Positions 25,921 through 37,375 of a stretch of 64,000 nucleotides of DNA are shown here, piece by piece. The position numbers and the translations under genes were made by a program. The stretch lies in contig CAKAKS010000034.1 of assembly GCA_916700875.1 (NCBI GenBank), positions 11,986,195 through 12,050,194 on the forward strand. Reading direction: 5' to 3'. This stretch comes from Sebastes aleutianus. Lineage: Eukaryota > Chordata > Actinopteri > Perciformes > Sebastidae. How positions within the stretch are numbered: the stretch's first letter is position 1; every line of letters begins with the position of its first letter. The notes beneath the pieces are model-generated. The model saw only the letters and a program-made list of their open reading frames with translations. It had not been told where the DNA came from and ran no database searches.

Positions 25921-28900
25921 TGTCTGTTTTTCAGGGTCAATAGGTTTTACTGTTATTTGACAGGGATAGTGATATACGAGTGTTTGGTCAATACAGTAAA
26001 TCTGAGGCCCCTCAGCTGTAGAGATTAGAGCGGCTGCATCGTCCTGTATGAGTATGCTAACCAAGAGAGCAGCTGCACTGAGGCTATGATTCACAATTTG
26101 TCCTTCAAATGCTCCGACTCCCACCAGCACTGCAGACACACCGGTGCAAAACACACACATATGCACGCACACACAAATGATGACGTCACACGTCTTCCAC
26201 TGTGCTCTGTGAAGCAGTTAGTGCTGCATCAGGACCAGAGCTGATGAAAAATGGATGTGGAAAAAAGAGCAAACATAAGGCAGTGAGCGAGGTGAGCCAG
26301 TTCACGAAAGAGGGGATGAGCATACCTCTTACAGGCTCTTTAGCTGACAACAGAGAAAGGACAGGATGGGTTGTTAGTTTGAATGTTTATGTTTTCCTGA
26401 CAAGTGACCTCTTGTGGTCTTGAAAATAACAACTGTTCTTTCTCAACTGCGGAAGTAACACGTCGTAAAATCTCTCTCTTTCCATTTGCATTTGTAATAC
26501 CAAGTGTCTTATATCTGGGTAAAATTCAAATGCAATTTAACACTTCTTCTCCAAGTACGTGCAAATCAAGCTAAGCCATACTCCAGTCCAGAGGTTGGTG
26601 GTTATGCATGTGAAGCAGTTTGATAATGGCTAAAAAACACCAGAAGAAGAACTCGTAAAGTTGAATTACAAAAGTAGTAGTACATCTGCCGTCTTTCTGT
26701 TGACAATGACCAGATTTGCCAACCCTCCTGATTTTTATTGCCCTCTCCCGGTTTCCTTCCGGGGTCACAATTCTCCCGTATTTCTCCCGATTTATGATTC
26801 ATGATTCATGATTTTTGAGGTCTCAAGGTTGTAAAGTATGACAATGACTGATAAGAAAATACTCATAGAGGTCAATTTGGAAGGCAAATTACCTATTTTG
26901 TCATTTAGGTATGAAAGCTTGTTGGACAACTACACTGTAATACACAAAAAGGTTATATCTGGCTTACTTGAGCAACTTGGGACCATGAAAGAGCTATTTT
27001 GTTTCAGCAGATGCAAGAAGTGATGTCAAACAAAATGGATAAACCTGGTGCATTTCCACAGTGCAGAGCAACAAGCTAACAGGTGCATGGACAGATAAAA
27101 TGATGAATCATGGAGCTAAAATAGAAGAGGGCAAAATATAAAGTAGAGGTAAGATGGATGAGCGAGTCCACAGAGGCTCGTGATGTAATGGAGGTTGGAA
27201 AGGTTATTTTGAGAACGGTGTCGCAGTGGAGGAGCCGCAGACTTAAACAGAGGGAGACATCTTTTTTAATTCTGGAAATGCAAAAGAGTCTTCATGCCTC
27301 ATCAGTTCCACATAGATAAGGGAGTAAATATCTGAAACTCCTAAAATCAGCCAATAATCCACTGTTTCATGCACAGAGGATGGGACGGATAGGAGTAGCT
27401 CATATCTAAGATATTCAGCAGCAGTCTCTGTGAGAGACGACCAGAGTAATTACACTGTGATAAGATTGTGTTCATGATCACAATCTAATCATGCAAGGAG
27501 ACATATCCTTGTTTAATACTTGAATCTGAGGGCCTCCCAGTCTCATTTGCTGCTGCACAAGGACACAAAAACTCCCAAACTGCTGAAGCAATAAAGAAAG
27601 GCAGCATAATAAAGACGCTGATGTGGCAGAGTTTTCCAATCATAATGATTGATTGGGACAGAGCAGCTGTAAGAGTCCCTGTGGGGCAGCGAACAGGCAG
27701 AGCCCTGCTGGCCAGACCTCACATATTCAATAGCACATCATTACTACAGGACAATGGAAATCCCCTCCTCACACCTCCACCATCAATACTGAGGAGAGGC
27801 ACTGGTAACTGGATGATCATTCGTGTTTGTGCACTGCAAAAGTGAATCTAATTTGTAACGTCTAAATTGAATAAAAGGCCATTTTCCAATTTGTGTTGAT
27901 GCAATTCGGAGCAAAGCCTCAATGTGAGCGAGAAGCACGTCAATATCTGAAACCGTCTCCGTGTCTTTCATCTCTCTGGCGCCTCTGAAAGTCTCTCTTT
28001 CTTTCGGTGTCTTTTTTTAACAACATGAAACCAAGAGTCTTATGTCAGAGAAACATGTCTTTTTCAGCTTTTCTGTCCTGTAAATCATCTCACGACCCCT
28101 CAGATTTATGTTGCTACCATGACCCAAAGCCCTAAATCACATGAATTAGGCTGTAATATGGTAATTTATAGTCTCAATGCATACATATATATACTGCAGA
28201 GTTATGGGAAAAATAAACAATATTCTCCATTTTTGTGAAAGTTGAAACTAATGAGATTTAAACAGAATTTGTTCTGGTGCATTTGTACAAACTAACAGCA
28301 ACAACCAGATGTTTTTAAGCAAAAGGTCAACATACTAATGAGTTAGTTAAATGACATGCATTTTGCGTAAAGATGACAAAAGTGACTACAGTTTAAACAA
28401 TTTAATGGATAACTGAGCTGGAAGAAATGACTAGGAACACTGTAGAGACACTGTAAAAACGAAAACAAGCCGTGTAGCCAAAAAGAAATATCATCTTTTG
28501 TGTCCTTATGTTGTTGATGCCATTTTGGTATTTTATACTGTCCTGTGAACTCATCATTAGATCAAACTATTGGAGTGAAGTCTAATTTGTAGAGGCAGAG
28601 AGGGGGAGAGGAACAAAAGAGCTCCAGTTTTTCACATCCTCAAACACACGTCTGTTTTTTACTGGCAGTGAATCTGAGAGATGGAAGACAGGAAGCTGGC
28701 TGAGGGACAGATTAATTAGCAGAGAGCTACTTCCTGTTTCTCTTTGACAAGGAGGAGAAAAAAGACAAAATAATCAGCATGGAGAGTTCATTATTCCTGT
28801 TGTTTACTACGGTTTACAGAGCGGTGGTTACAGTGGATGTACTGTATGTTACACACTTTTTTTCCCCAAACTTTATACTATTCGAGTTGGCCATATTTAG

Positions 28901-30212
28901 TTCAGCAGTCAGTTTGATGCTTTGGAACATTTTTACAAATATTATGACTTCAGATGTATAATTTATCACAATGAGCAAAGCTTTTACAGTCAATGACTAT
29001 AAGAATTCAAGTTTAGACACTCAATTTCAATCAGAGAAAAATGTATCATTGCTTTTTATAAACAAAACCGCTCTAAGTCTAACAGTATGCACACTGACAT
29101 TTGACCAATTGAAAACTCCTTCATGCTTAAATTTTTTCATGTCTGAGCATGTGTAAAGCGCACTTGATTTCTTTTGGTAAGAGGAGTATATTTTGTCCTC
29201 TTACATAGATTTCACTTCACTTGTAACAACTTTCGAATAATCTCAAAGTCATTTAACTTTCTTCTCTAACTCGATTAACTGAATTGCTTTGACCTTTCTG
29301 GCAGAAAGTCGCTGAACTCAAGATAAACCTCTGGAGCAATAAACTATCCTTTGGCTGTTAAATAATGGTAAATCATTTTCTAATATTCTGTATTTTATAT
29401 TATTATGACGTACAGATGACGTTCAGTCTACAAAAGGTATAGACTATGTTAGTATTATGATTTCCCAGAAAGCATTTGTGAGTTTACATCTGCTTCTATA
29501 AACTGTAAGCAGTTTAAATTTGGGCCTGTTCATCATTTGTGGATTCTTTGCCAACACTTAAACAAAAACCAAACATTTAGTTTTATTGCATTTTAGGAAT
29601 CTCTCATACAACGCAACACAGCTCAGGGCATGTCAATAAACAATCTTTGAGGTTTCGTTTTTGTCTTTATGTACAATATTTTATCATATTCGTCATGCTT
29701 ACACAGGTGCTGCTGCAGTTCCGTGCTTGATATAGAGTATATGTAGGAGGTTTTAATTGGAAATAACTGATTGAAAGTAAACACAGCAATTAGCTTTAAC
29801 TGCAGAGTGGAAAACAGATCGATTTTTATGTTAATTTTGATCAGATTTTGGGAGTTCCCATAACTCCACCTCTTTTATATTATATTTTTACCTGAGCCCA
29901 TTTTCACTCAACCTCTGTCATCAGTGTCCTTTTAAAATCGGGCAGGAGGGAGGACTGAGGGAACAATCGGCTGATTCATCTGCCTTTATGTCACCCTGGC
30001 GGGTCCCCCTCTAACTCTCTCTCTTTTTCTCAAACTCTCCACGCCCGTCCCCTCTTCTCCTGCCCACCCAAAACGCTGCTCCACCCCCTCTCCTCCCCTG
30101 TTGGTTCCTTCCTCTTGTTTTGGGCCGGTGCACACGGGGGCCCCCGGCTTGTCCCCGTCCCGGCCCATCCTCAATGGATTCTCTGTTTGACCCCTTCCTC
30201 CACCCTCTCCCT

Positions 30213-30238
30213 CCCTCTCTCTCTCTCTCTCTCTCTCT
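30213..30238. repeat. (CT)n microsatellite
   Basis: About thirteen CT units at the end of a pyrimidine-rich tract, within a GC-richer island of akap12 intron 1 (29930-30320). Confidence 0.9.
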
Positions 30239-32529
30239 GCTAAACAGGATAATCAGAGCCACAGCAGCGTCTGATCAGCTGCGGCTCATTATACAGGAAC
30301 GCACCAGCCTTAATTAGCACACATTACATTACGTAACATGATGTTGGATCATTGGAGTCAGGTGGCTATTTGTGGTGCGTTTGCTATTGTACGTTTGTGA
30401 ATTGGTGTGGATGTGAGTGAAAACACTGACATTTACTGTAGTTTCATAACAGTAACACAGGAAGCTTCTGTCTAGCTGGGGTGCAAGGAAAGGAAGTGGA
30501 TTAACAAATTAAGGAAGAAGAGGCAGAGAGACAAGAGCAGCCTGTTCACACGAAAAGGCGTATGAATGTTGCGATAATGTGCAAGACATTTAGCGTTCTT
30601 GCTTTTGGCATGTCATTTGTATGGCATGTAGTCTGTACCGACTGCAATGTAAACGCATGAATATGCAACACTCAGAACTAGTGATATAGAAAAAAAAATT
30701 GAGAAAGACCACTTATAAGGAGACCGGTGTTTGAGACTGGTGTTAGTGACATTTGTGACATGTTTTCCGTTCTTATGTTACGTTGTTTACGTATGTATTT
30801 TACTTAGTTTCCATACTTATTCAGCCATGATGTTTTTCCTAAACCAAACTAAGTGGCTTTGTTGCCTGAACCTTACTGCGGACGTTACCCAGTTTTTGTT
30901 GCGAGGCATAAAAATGACACGCGAAAAGCCTAAAATGCATCCTCATGACATGCGGAATATCCTTGTAATGTCGTGCTATTTATACGCCTTCCCGTGAGAT
31001 CGGGTTGACATGAGAGACACATACGCTGGAATCCTTTCTGCCAAATATAGCAATTCTACATGTTGGTCATGTTTAAAAATTGCTGTTAGTCATTTTTTTC
31101 AGCAAAGGTCACTGTAGTAACATTACGGTACGATTTTCTACGTGGCTTTAAGAGCAACTTAACACCTGCAGAAAATCTTGTTTTTGCCATCTCCAGTTTA
31201 TCAGCTTCTTTCCTTGCTGCAGTGTGATATACAGGTGTACTCCAGACAGTGTCCTAGTACACCGTGACATCAGAGTCGGGTGAAATTAGCAGGTGCAAAA
31301 GAGAACACAGAGGTGTCAACAAGAGGCATCAGTGAAACCTAAAATCAAATATACTGCAAGCAAAGGCAGGACATTTCAGCGTATTAAGAATTGGTGGAAG
31401 TGCTCCTCATTTCCATAGCATCCTTCTCTGCATAGATCTGCAGAGATGTTTATGTGCATCTTTGCTGGATCGCAGAACTATAATTCCAGCCTGATACTTT
31501 TGCAAGAAGTAAGTATTGTCCCACTTAAACCATCATGTAACAGATGGCAATTTCTGCAAGCTTGGCAACTCTATCTATAACAGCCCTGTGATCAACAGAG
31601 ACCTACAGTACAACTTGTGATGTTACACATGTCATGTCTGAAAGGGGGTTTCTAAGAGAGAGAAGAGATCTCAGATAGTAATTTTTGACATTGGATGTCT
31701 GTTTGGGAAATTAAAATATAGTACAGACAGACAGAAAGACACAGATTGAAAGACGTCGTGGCAGCATGTATAACGTCTGTTTACATACAATCTAATTTAA
31801 GAATCTTAACCAAATTACATGAGTTGATTAAGGCCAAATTGGCATAAACATATTATTGCATGATTTATCTCCTTGTTTCGTATTAATGCAGTACATAATA
31901 ACTAAAGGTTGTGGGAAAAGGCAACATTTTGGGGATGAAAGCAAAATGTCTTGAAAACATTCTCAAATATGTAGATGAGCTGAAATAACAGCTTTTGTAG
32001 CATTAATACAATGTTTTGTGTACTGTAGGTCACAGCCTTCAGGAAAGTGACTCAGGTTTCTGTCATCTATGTAAAGACCCGCTTGTATTATAATCTTAAT
32101 GTGATTATTTTGATAATACTTGTGAGGTTGACAGAGACCGAGAGGTATGAGAAAGGCGGGTCAGTGGCGAGATAGACATTGCTAAAATTCCTCTGTGGAG
32201 TGAGGAGGATATTTATGACTGTGTATCAAGCAGGCAGGCTGCATCCGCTTCAACCAAGCGCACACTATCACCATCCAAAACACACCATCATCACACTTCA
32301 TAAATCCTTTGTCTATCCATTTCACACAACTTTAATGTCTACTTTTACCATTTAATCTAATGATGGTTTCAATATCTCTGTTTTCATCGTGAATAAATGC
32401 GTATCACTTACAGAGAAAACATGGCACAGTTAAATCTGCAGTTTTCCGTCTACTCCTCCCTCTCTCTGAGATAATGCAGGGATAAAATGCTTAGTGCTAC
32501 AACCAAGGTCATGGTCCTCCTCTTCATCT

Positions 32530-32770
32530 AAAATCTTACCTCAGTAAAAGTACAGAAGCTTTATCAGTAAGAGATGAAGTATCAAAAGTACTGGTTCTGC
32601 AGAAAAATGCACCCTGTGAGTGATATGTTATTATATATGAAATATTAGATTGTTAATGCTGATGCGTTAATGTGTGAGTAACATTTTACTGATGTAGTTC
32701 GTGGAGGTGGAGCAATTTCTAACTACTTCATATACAGTTAGGTACTTACGTCCAGTGGTATTATTATTAT
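32530..32770. repeat. Decayed relative of the GGTGGAAAGTA family
   Basis: TCAGTAAAAGTACAGAAG, AAGTATCAAAAGTACTGGTT, a CTGATGTAGTTCGTGGAGGTG segment and AACTACTTCATATACAGTTA match the interior of the element at 25480-25920 (TTTCATATACTGTTGGGTAG). Both tips are lost. Confidence 0.5.
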
Positions 32771-32841
32771 ATTAGTAGTTGTTTTAATAATTTTATCATT
32801 TGTATTTTATTTATTTATTATTATTTTATTTTGTATTTTAT

Positions 32842-32872
32842 TACATTATTATTATTATTATTATTATTATTA
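32842..32872. repeat. (ATT)n microsatellite
   Basis: About ten ATT units within a strongly AT-rich block (32755-32960). It may be a decayed LINE tail, but no flanking LINE sequence is clear. Confidence 0.85.
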
Positions 32873-34052
32873 ATATGTTTTTATTGTTTTTTTCAATCAA
32901 TGTTTTGTTTTTAATTATATAAATTGTTTCTTTTGTTTTTTGTTGTTAATAATTTCCAGTGCATATCTTTAAAACCAATCAAATTTGATCACAAAAAAAA
33001 GTCCAGTGGTTCCCAACATAAAGCTGTCAACAGTCAAGGACAGCACAGTCATTGACTAACAACCTGCTACATGGAAAGAAAATGTGTCTAAGCACACAAA
33101 CTGTATCTTCCACCGTCTCACAGCTGGAATCACAAAGCACAATAGACATACTCAGGTCGGACTAGCAGCTTTGAAACATTTCATATCATACATTCCAGTG
33201 TCACTGGTAAAATACGAGAGCAAACACTGCCGCTGCGATGATCCCTACGATAACAGCTCAAAGCTTAACTAAACATCCAAGCGCCACAAAGATGAAGTCA
33301 GTTCACTGGAAAACAACTGCACAAACACGCCAGCATGTAAAAACAAGAGCAAACAACTCACACGTTAAGAAAAAACAAGGATGAACAAATGATTCGAATG
33401 TTGAAGCCATCTGAGCTTTCTGTCCCACTTAATGTCTCCCTCAGTGTCGTTTGACCTTTCTGCTGACCTTTAAAAAAGAGAGACGAGCCACAAATTCTGA
33501 CCTGTTGACCTCCAGCCCGTAAAAAAGTCAATAAATCCAATAGGTTATACGAGGCGTGAATAGAGCAGGTGGCGAAACACGCTTAGTCATTAGTAGGCTC
33601 TTTCCAAATATTCATTCACACAACGCTGAGCAAATTTACACCGAGGTAACAGTGCAGAGTCGGCAAGATCGTTCAGATGATGGCAGCTGGAGCTGGACCA
33701 CAACATACTGCTCAGCCAAGGAAATAAGAAGGGCATGTTAACTCTTAAAAGTAAGATTTTAGTTGTTATATTCTTTAAATTGAGCATAAAACAAGTTTAT
33801 AATCTGGTATTCTGTATCATTAAAGTGTCAGTGCTGCTCACAGTGTCCTCCTGTGCTGCTACTGGGATTGTAAACAGGCTGTCAGCTGACTGACACTTCA
33901 TTGTGTCAACACACACACATATATACTGTAGATTGAAAAGGTCACTGCAACCCCCACTGGGTCTACCCTCCAAATATGCTGACATTGTATTCTTTAAGAT
34001 TTATTATTCTTGCCTCATTTGCACAGTTACAATACAGTATAAATACAATATC

Positions 34053-34577
34053 CCTGCATCAAGTTTTTTCAGATATTTACAGATTCATGATTATGTCAGG
34101 AAGCATATGCCTAACTTTGAAATCTTGATCGAGCATGAGGCAGTAAATAAATTTGATCTTGTTACTCGCGGGGCGGTCTCCCTTTTCTTTATCAGATCCT
34201 ACATAACAGAGCTCTGTTAAACACAGAGGACTTCAACAGGCGTGGGCGGACGAGCTGAATGTAATCAATGTAAGTCTATGATCGGTAATTTAACACGTTC
34301 TTTCTGGTCATGCAGTAAACTTCACACATATAGGAACAGCATTTTTCATTGTTTCTTGGAGTCTTTTGGGAAACGTTGGGAACCAAATCCGCTCATAGAC
34401 ATCCTTGGAGTGAAAAGCTCCTTATCTTTTGCCAATAAAAAAATTGGTTATTTTTGTTTGGAATGGCGATTGAAAAAAATGAATCTTCTGACTCTGAATC
34501 TGAATCTGATTCTTGAGAGAAATGGCAAACACGTTACATCTGGAGAGACTGATATTTTATAATGAAGATAGGTGTGT
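34053..34577 (+). pseudogene. L1/Tx1-like LINE ORF2 C-terminal relic
   Basis: Two plus-strand frames resemble the end of fish L1-like ORF2 proteins. One reads FRYLQIHDYVRKHMPNFEIL. The other reads CKSMIGNLTRSFWSCSKLHT and later WEPNPLIDILGV. The C-x2-C-like start, GNLTRSFWSCSKL and PNPLI-ILG pattern is typical of the region after the reverse transcriptase. Frames are broken between 34220 and 34242. The piece sits in akap12 intron 1, opposite to the gene. Confidence 0.55.
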
Positions 34578-34825
34578 TCGATACGATCTAGGACCCTGTC
34601 AGGGTGAGGACTAGTGTGTTGAGTCCAACGTAAAGCACCTTACTGTGTATATTCCTTTTTTAACTGTGTATATACACTTTTGTGCTTTTTAAAGAAAATC
34701 TGCTTTGTATTTAACTTAATTATGACTGTGGTTATTGTTATTACCCAGGATGTGCTGTTTCAGTTTGTGTTTTGTTTTCTTGTTTGTTTGTATTCCTACT
34801 ATGCTCTCAAAAATAATAAACATTT

Positions 34826-34864
<39 letters not shown>

Positions 34865-34990
34865 CATTAATGGTTTATGAAACTCTGGAATCATGAGGAC
34901 AAAACTTGACTATTATTTTATATTAAAGAAATGGTGTTGGGAATACTGACTGGTACACATCAGCAGAGTATGGGATGAAATAAAAATCCT
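34578..34990 (+). repeat. Direct repeat, copy 1 (LINE 3' end plus flank)
   Basis: It starts CGATACGATCT with GGACCCTGTCAGGGTGAGG, includes GTAAAGCACCTTACTGTG and ACTATGCTCTCAAAAATAAT, crosses a TA microsatellite (34829-34862) and ends near CAGCAGAGTATGGGATGAAA. It follows the LINE relic and looks like its 3' UTR. A second copy lies at 36984-37375. Confidence 0.85.
34829..34862. repeat. (TA)n microsatellite
   Basis: About sixteen TA units after an A-rich stretch, inside direct repeat copy 1. Copy 2 has only a few units at the same place. Confidence 0.95.
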
Positions 34991-36507
34991 AATAATGATG
35001 AAGTTGCTATATTATATCGCTGAAAGCTCTGGAAAACCAAGTAAGTGGATGCTGTGATAAGATTTGTTTTGATGTAAATCTATTCTGTCTGAGGTTTTAA
35101 ATTATAGCCTATAGATAATTGATTGGATATGATATCCTATATATAGTTTATTTCTGTTTATTATCAAATATTTCAAGGATTTTATTATATTTTCCATTTT
35201 TTCTATGTTTATTCTTCAAAGAAAGGTACTTTTCTGGCTCTGCACGTGTCATAACTTTATGATTTTCTGTGTGTTTTATCTGTCAAAATGTTGCTGTGAT
35301 TTCTACCTTGTGTTTATACTTTAGATATATGCAAATAAAAACAGACCCTTTTAGATTGCTTTGAAATGTATTATTATACGATTGCTATTTTTTTAGTAGG
35401 CAAAATAATGTCATGCCTTAATTCTTTTGGAAACAAAAACAATAAAAGGAGTGGAATCACATGTGAACCTGTTATTGAATTAAATCTTCAATGCATTGCA
35501 GTCTTATTCAATAAGTCTAAACTGTTCTCATGTGCTTCCTTCAAAAGCCCCCAAAACTGTCAAAAGGAAAAATGTAATTGTGGTTGTTGACTGTCTGCTG
35601 AATAACACCTTGAGGTCTGGATGTAAATCTGGCTGAGCTGCTTTTGTTTTATTACTGCGGGACTGCAGACAACTCGACCCATTACTCAGCAAAAAAACAG
35701 CATCGGGTGCACATGGAGGCTGTGCTGCTGCACCACGTTACTGATGCGCACCAAGTGAAGGAGGAGGAGGAGGAGGAGGGATGGATGACGACAGGTATGT
35801 TTGCAAACATGCAGGTAAACTTAGTAGCCTTACAGCAGACCAAAGGAAGCAGAATAAAAGAACATATATCCTCCTGAGACCCAGCCCATTGACATTTTGT
35901 CCACATGCATCCCCTTTTACTCTTTTGAGCTACTCTATCAACCCCTGGTGTATTTTAAAGAGGAACATCCTGGGCATCATTGGGACAATTCCAGTGTTAT
36001 GGTCTCCTGTTTACCATACTATACTATATTGCATTCTTGAGGCAAATTGTATTTCTACTTGGGAAAATCTTCGAACCTCAATGATCACTGATATACATGT
36101 CAGTGAAACATAGCGATATGTATGCATTATGGGTGTTACATTTCATGGAATTACCCATTTACTGTGAATATCATTTATAGTTTGTGTTACCATGAATCCA
36201 GAATGATATATTTTTTTCAATCAAGTTGAATGTATTTTTGGTTTAATATCACCCATAATCTGTTCATTTTTTGTATCTTTTAACATTAAAATGGTCCACT
36301 ACAGAGCTTACATGCTGTAAAATTAAAAATAAAAATAAAATTGAAAAAAGTCTAAATTGTCAGATTTTCTTTAAACCCTAAATATTAAGGAAATCACAAA
36401 AAAAAATGAAATTGGAAGACACTTTTTTTTCCTCGGTTCCAAGGAGGATGTGACGAGCACTGTGCATGGGGGTCTGGTAAACAGTGACAGTGTCGTGCGG
36501 TACCTAC

Positions 36508-36633
36508 CTTGCTGTCGAGGACGCTGCTTTCCTCCTGGAGCACGTTGTTCACCTCCGCAGAGGCTGAAGCTGAAGCTGAGGCATCCTCCTCCTGGCTCTT
36601 CGGGTCCCGCTGCACTGAGCTCTCTGCTCCCAT
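36508..36633 (-). CDS. akap12: akap12 exon 1 (N-myristoylated start)
   Basis: The exon has 42 codons from ATG at 36633 to donor GTAGGT at 36507. The start sits in a perfect Kozak context (GCCATGG), and an in-frame TGA four codons upstream excludes an N-terminal extension. MGAESS has Gly2 and Ser6, the usual N-myristoyltransferase pattern and the known lipid anchor of the AKAP12 alpha isoform. An ASASASASA run at residues 18-26 is a local repeat of GCnTCn codons. The rest is acidic and Ser/Gln rich, ending VLDSK at a phase 0 border. No other gene I know has this start followed by the KNGQISSL block. Confidence 0.85.
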
Positions 36634-36663
36634 GGCGAACAATCACAAAGGTGGACTTCAATC

Positions 36664-36894
36664 TCAAAACAAAAACACCTCCAAGATGGCACGACTGTTA
36701 AGTATCCAAAGCGTCCAAAATGACGATGATCTCTCTACAGTGCAGCTCCGCCCCGAGATGGCCTGGATCTGGAGTGATGTGAAGTAAGAGGACCAGCGAA
36801 CTCTTTGAGGACACCTCCTCCTCCTCCTCCTCCTCCTCCACCTCCCGTCAGTATCACATGGGGCTCCGGTGCGCTGCAGCACGCCTTGCAGCAT
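36664..36894 (-). CDS. Upstream ORF in the akap12 leader (hypothetical)
   Basis: An ATG at 36894 opens 76 codons and a stop on the minus strand, ending 30 bp before the akap12 ATG. The GGA repeat is read as an arginine run (RWRRRRRRRR). It resembles no known protein, and much of its composition comes from the repeat. If the transcript starts upstream of 36894 it would be a classic uORF able to lower akap12 translation. It may equally be a chance frame. Confidence 0.3.
   Translation of the reverse strand: MLQGVLQRTGAPCDTDGRWRRRRRRRRCPQRVRWSSYFTSLQIQAISGRSCTVERSSSFWTLWILNSRAILEVFLF
36813..36839. repeat. (CTC)n trinucleotide repeat in the akap12 leader
   Basis: Nine CTC-type units on the plus strand (GGA on the gene strand). 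They lie in the presumed 5' UTR and are read as an Arg run by the uORF. Confidence 0.95.
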
Positions 36895-36975
36895 CACAGA
36901 CGGTGCTGATGGAGGACAGAGAGAGTCAAGAGTGAGAGAAGAAGAGGAGGATGGTTTGTAAATGATATGAAAAGC

Positions 36976-36981
36976 TTTATA
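36976..36981 (-). promoter_or_regulatory. TATA-like box upstream of akap12 exon 1
   Basis: The minus strand reads GCTATAAAGC here, 340 bp upstream of the akap12 ATG. A start site near 36945 would follow. It lies only a few bases inside the border of the LINE-like repeat that begins at 36984. The role is inferred from sequence and position only. Confidence 0.3.
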
Positions 36982-36983
36982 GC

Positions 36984-37375
36984 TCGATACGATCTGGGAC
37001 CCTGTCAGGGTGAGGACTAGTATAGTGTGTTGAGTCCAATGTAAAGCACCTTACTGTGCATATTCCTTTTTTAACTGTTTATATACACTTTTGTGCTTTT
37101 TAAAGAAAAACTGCTTTGTATTTAACTTAATTATTACTGTGGTTATTGTTATTACCCAGGATGTACTGTTTTGTTTTGTTTTCTTGTTTGTTTGTATTCC
37201 TACTATGCTCTCAAAAATAATAAAAAAATAAAAAAATATATATATTGTTCATTAATGGTTTAACAAACTCTGGAGTCATTGTTATTTTACGTCAGTGTTA
37301 TTTTATGTGAAGGAAATAGTGTTGGGAATACTGACAGGTACACATCAGCAGAGTATGGGATGAAACAAAAGTCCT
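36984..37375 (+). repeat. Direct repeat, copy 2, just upstream of akap12
   Basis: It matches 34578-34990 almost throughout, including about 130 bp beyond the A/TA-rich tail (TTCATTAATGGTTTA... to CAGCAGAGTATGGGATGAAA). The TA tract is shorter here. The two copies lie either side of akap12 exon 1 in the same orientation, 2.4 kb apart. Confidence 0.85.

Larger units (their letters stand above)
14435..36507 (-). other. akap12 intron 1 (22 kb)
   Basis: This phase 0 intron runs from GTAGGT to TTTTTCAG. Identified contents are the MITE at 16451-16781, repeat relics at 18360-18494 and 20309-20636, the hAT MITE at 22044-22699, composite repeats at 24236-25083 and 25480-25920, a related relic at 32530-32770, an ATT repeat at 32842-32872, and a LINE end at 34053-34990. 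The longer unassigned stretches (16.8-18.3, 18.5-20.3, 20.7-22.0, 22.7-24.2, 25.9-32.5 and 33.0-34.0 kb) show no exon or RNA gene that I can support. Because first introns often carry enhancers, these unique stretches are the places to look for conserved non-coding DNA. Confidence 0.75.
1..36945 (-). other. akap12: akap12 gene, 5' part (first two coding exons)
   Basis: Two minus-strand exons join in frame to give a 67-residue N-terminus. It starts MGAESSVQRDPKSQEEDAS and continues, in exon 2, PLEKNGQISSLTSLNGHSED. AKAP12 (gravin/SSeCKS, an A-kinase anchoring scaffold at membranes) begins with a myristoylated MGAGSS-type sequence, followed by a conserved LLQKNGQ-S-NG block in the next exon. 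Both are seen here. The position just downstream of mthfd1l on the same strand agrees with human synteny. The very large coding exon with PKC, calmodulin and PKA-RII binding sites is not in the window and must lie left of position 1. Whether this is the a or b fish copy cannot be told. Confidence 0.82.
36634..36945 (-). other. akap12: akap12 5' UTR (approximate)
   Basis: The segment directly upstream of the akap12 ATG is richer in CpG than its surroundings. It carries a GGA trinucleotide run (plus-strand CTC repeat, 36813-36839) and ends near a TATAAAG. No splice acceptor is obvious before the ATG, so first-exon UTR is the simplest reading. The upstream limit is inferred from the TATA-like motif and is not measured. 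Confidence 0.45.

Noticed and set aside
25744..26172. 142-codon minus-strand frame
   Set aside because: Most of it is the interior of a GGTGGAAAGTA-type MITE; the remainder has no recognisable domain.
30011..30262. Frame with RERERERE start
   Set aside because: It is a translation of the CT microsatellite read on the other strand.
36634..36642. N-terminal extension (alternative TTG start, adding three residues) for akap12 exon 1
   Set aside because: TTG is not a normal start in vertebrates, an in-frame TGA is directly upstream, and the ATG at 36633 has perfect Kozak context and the expected myristoylation sequence.
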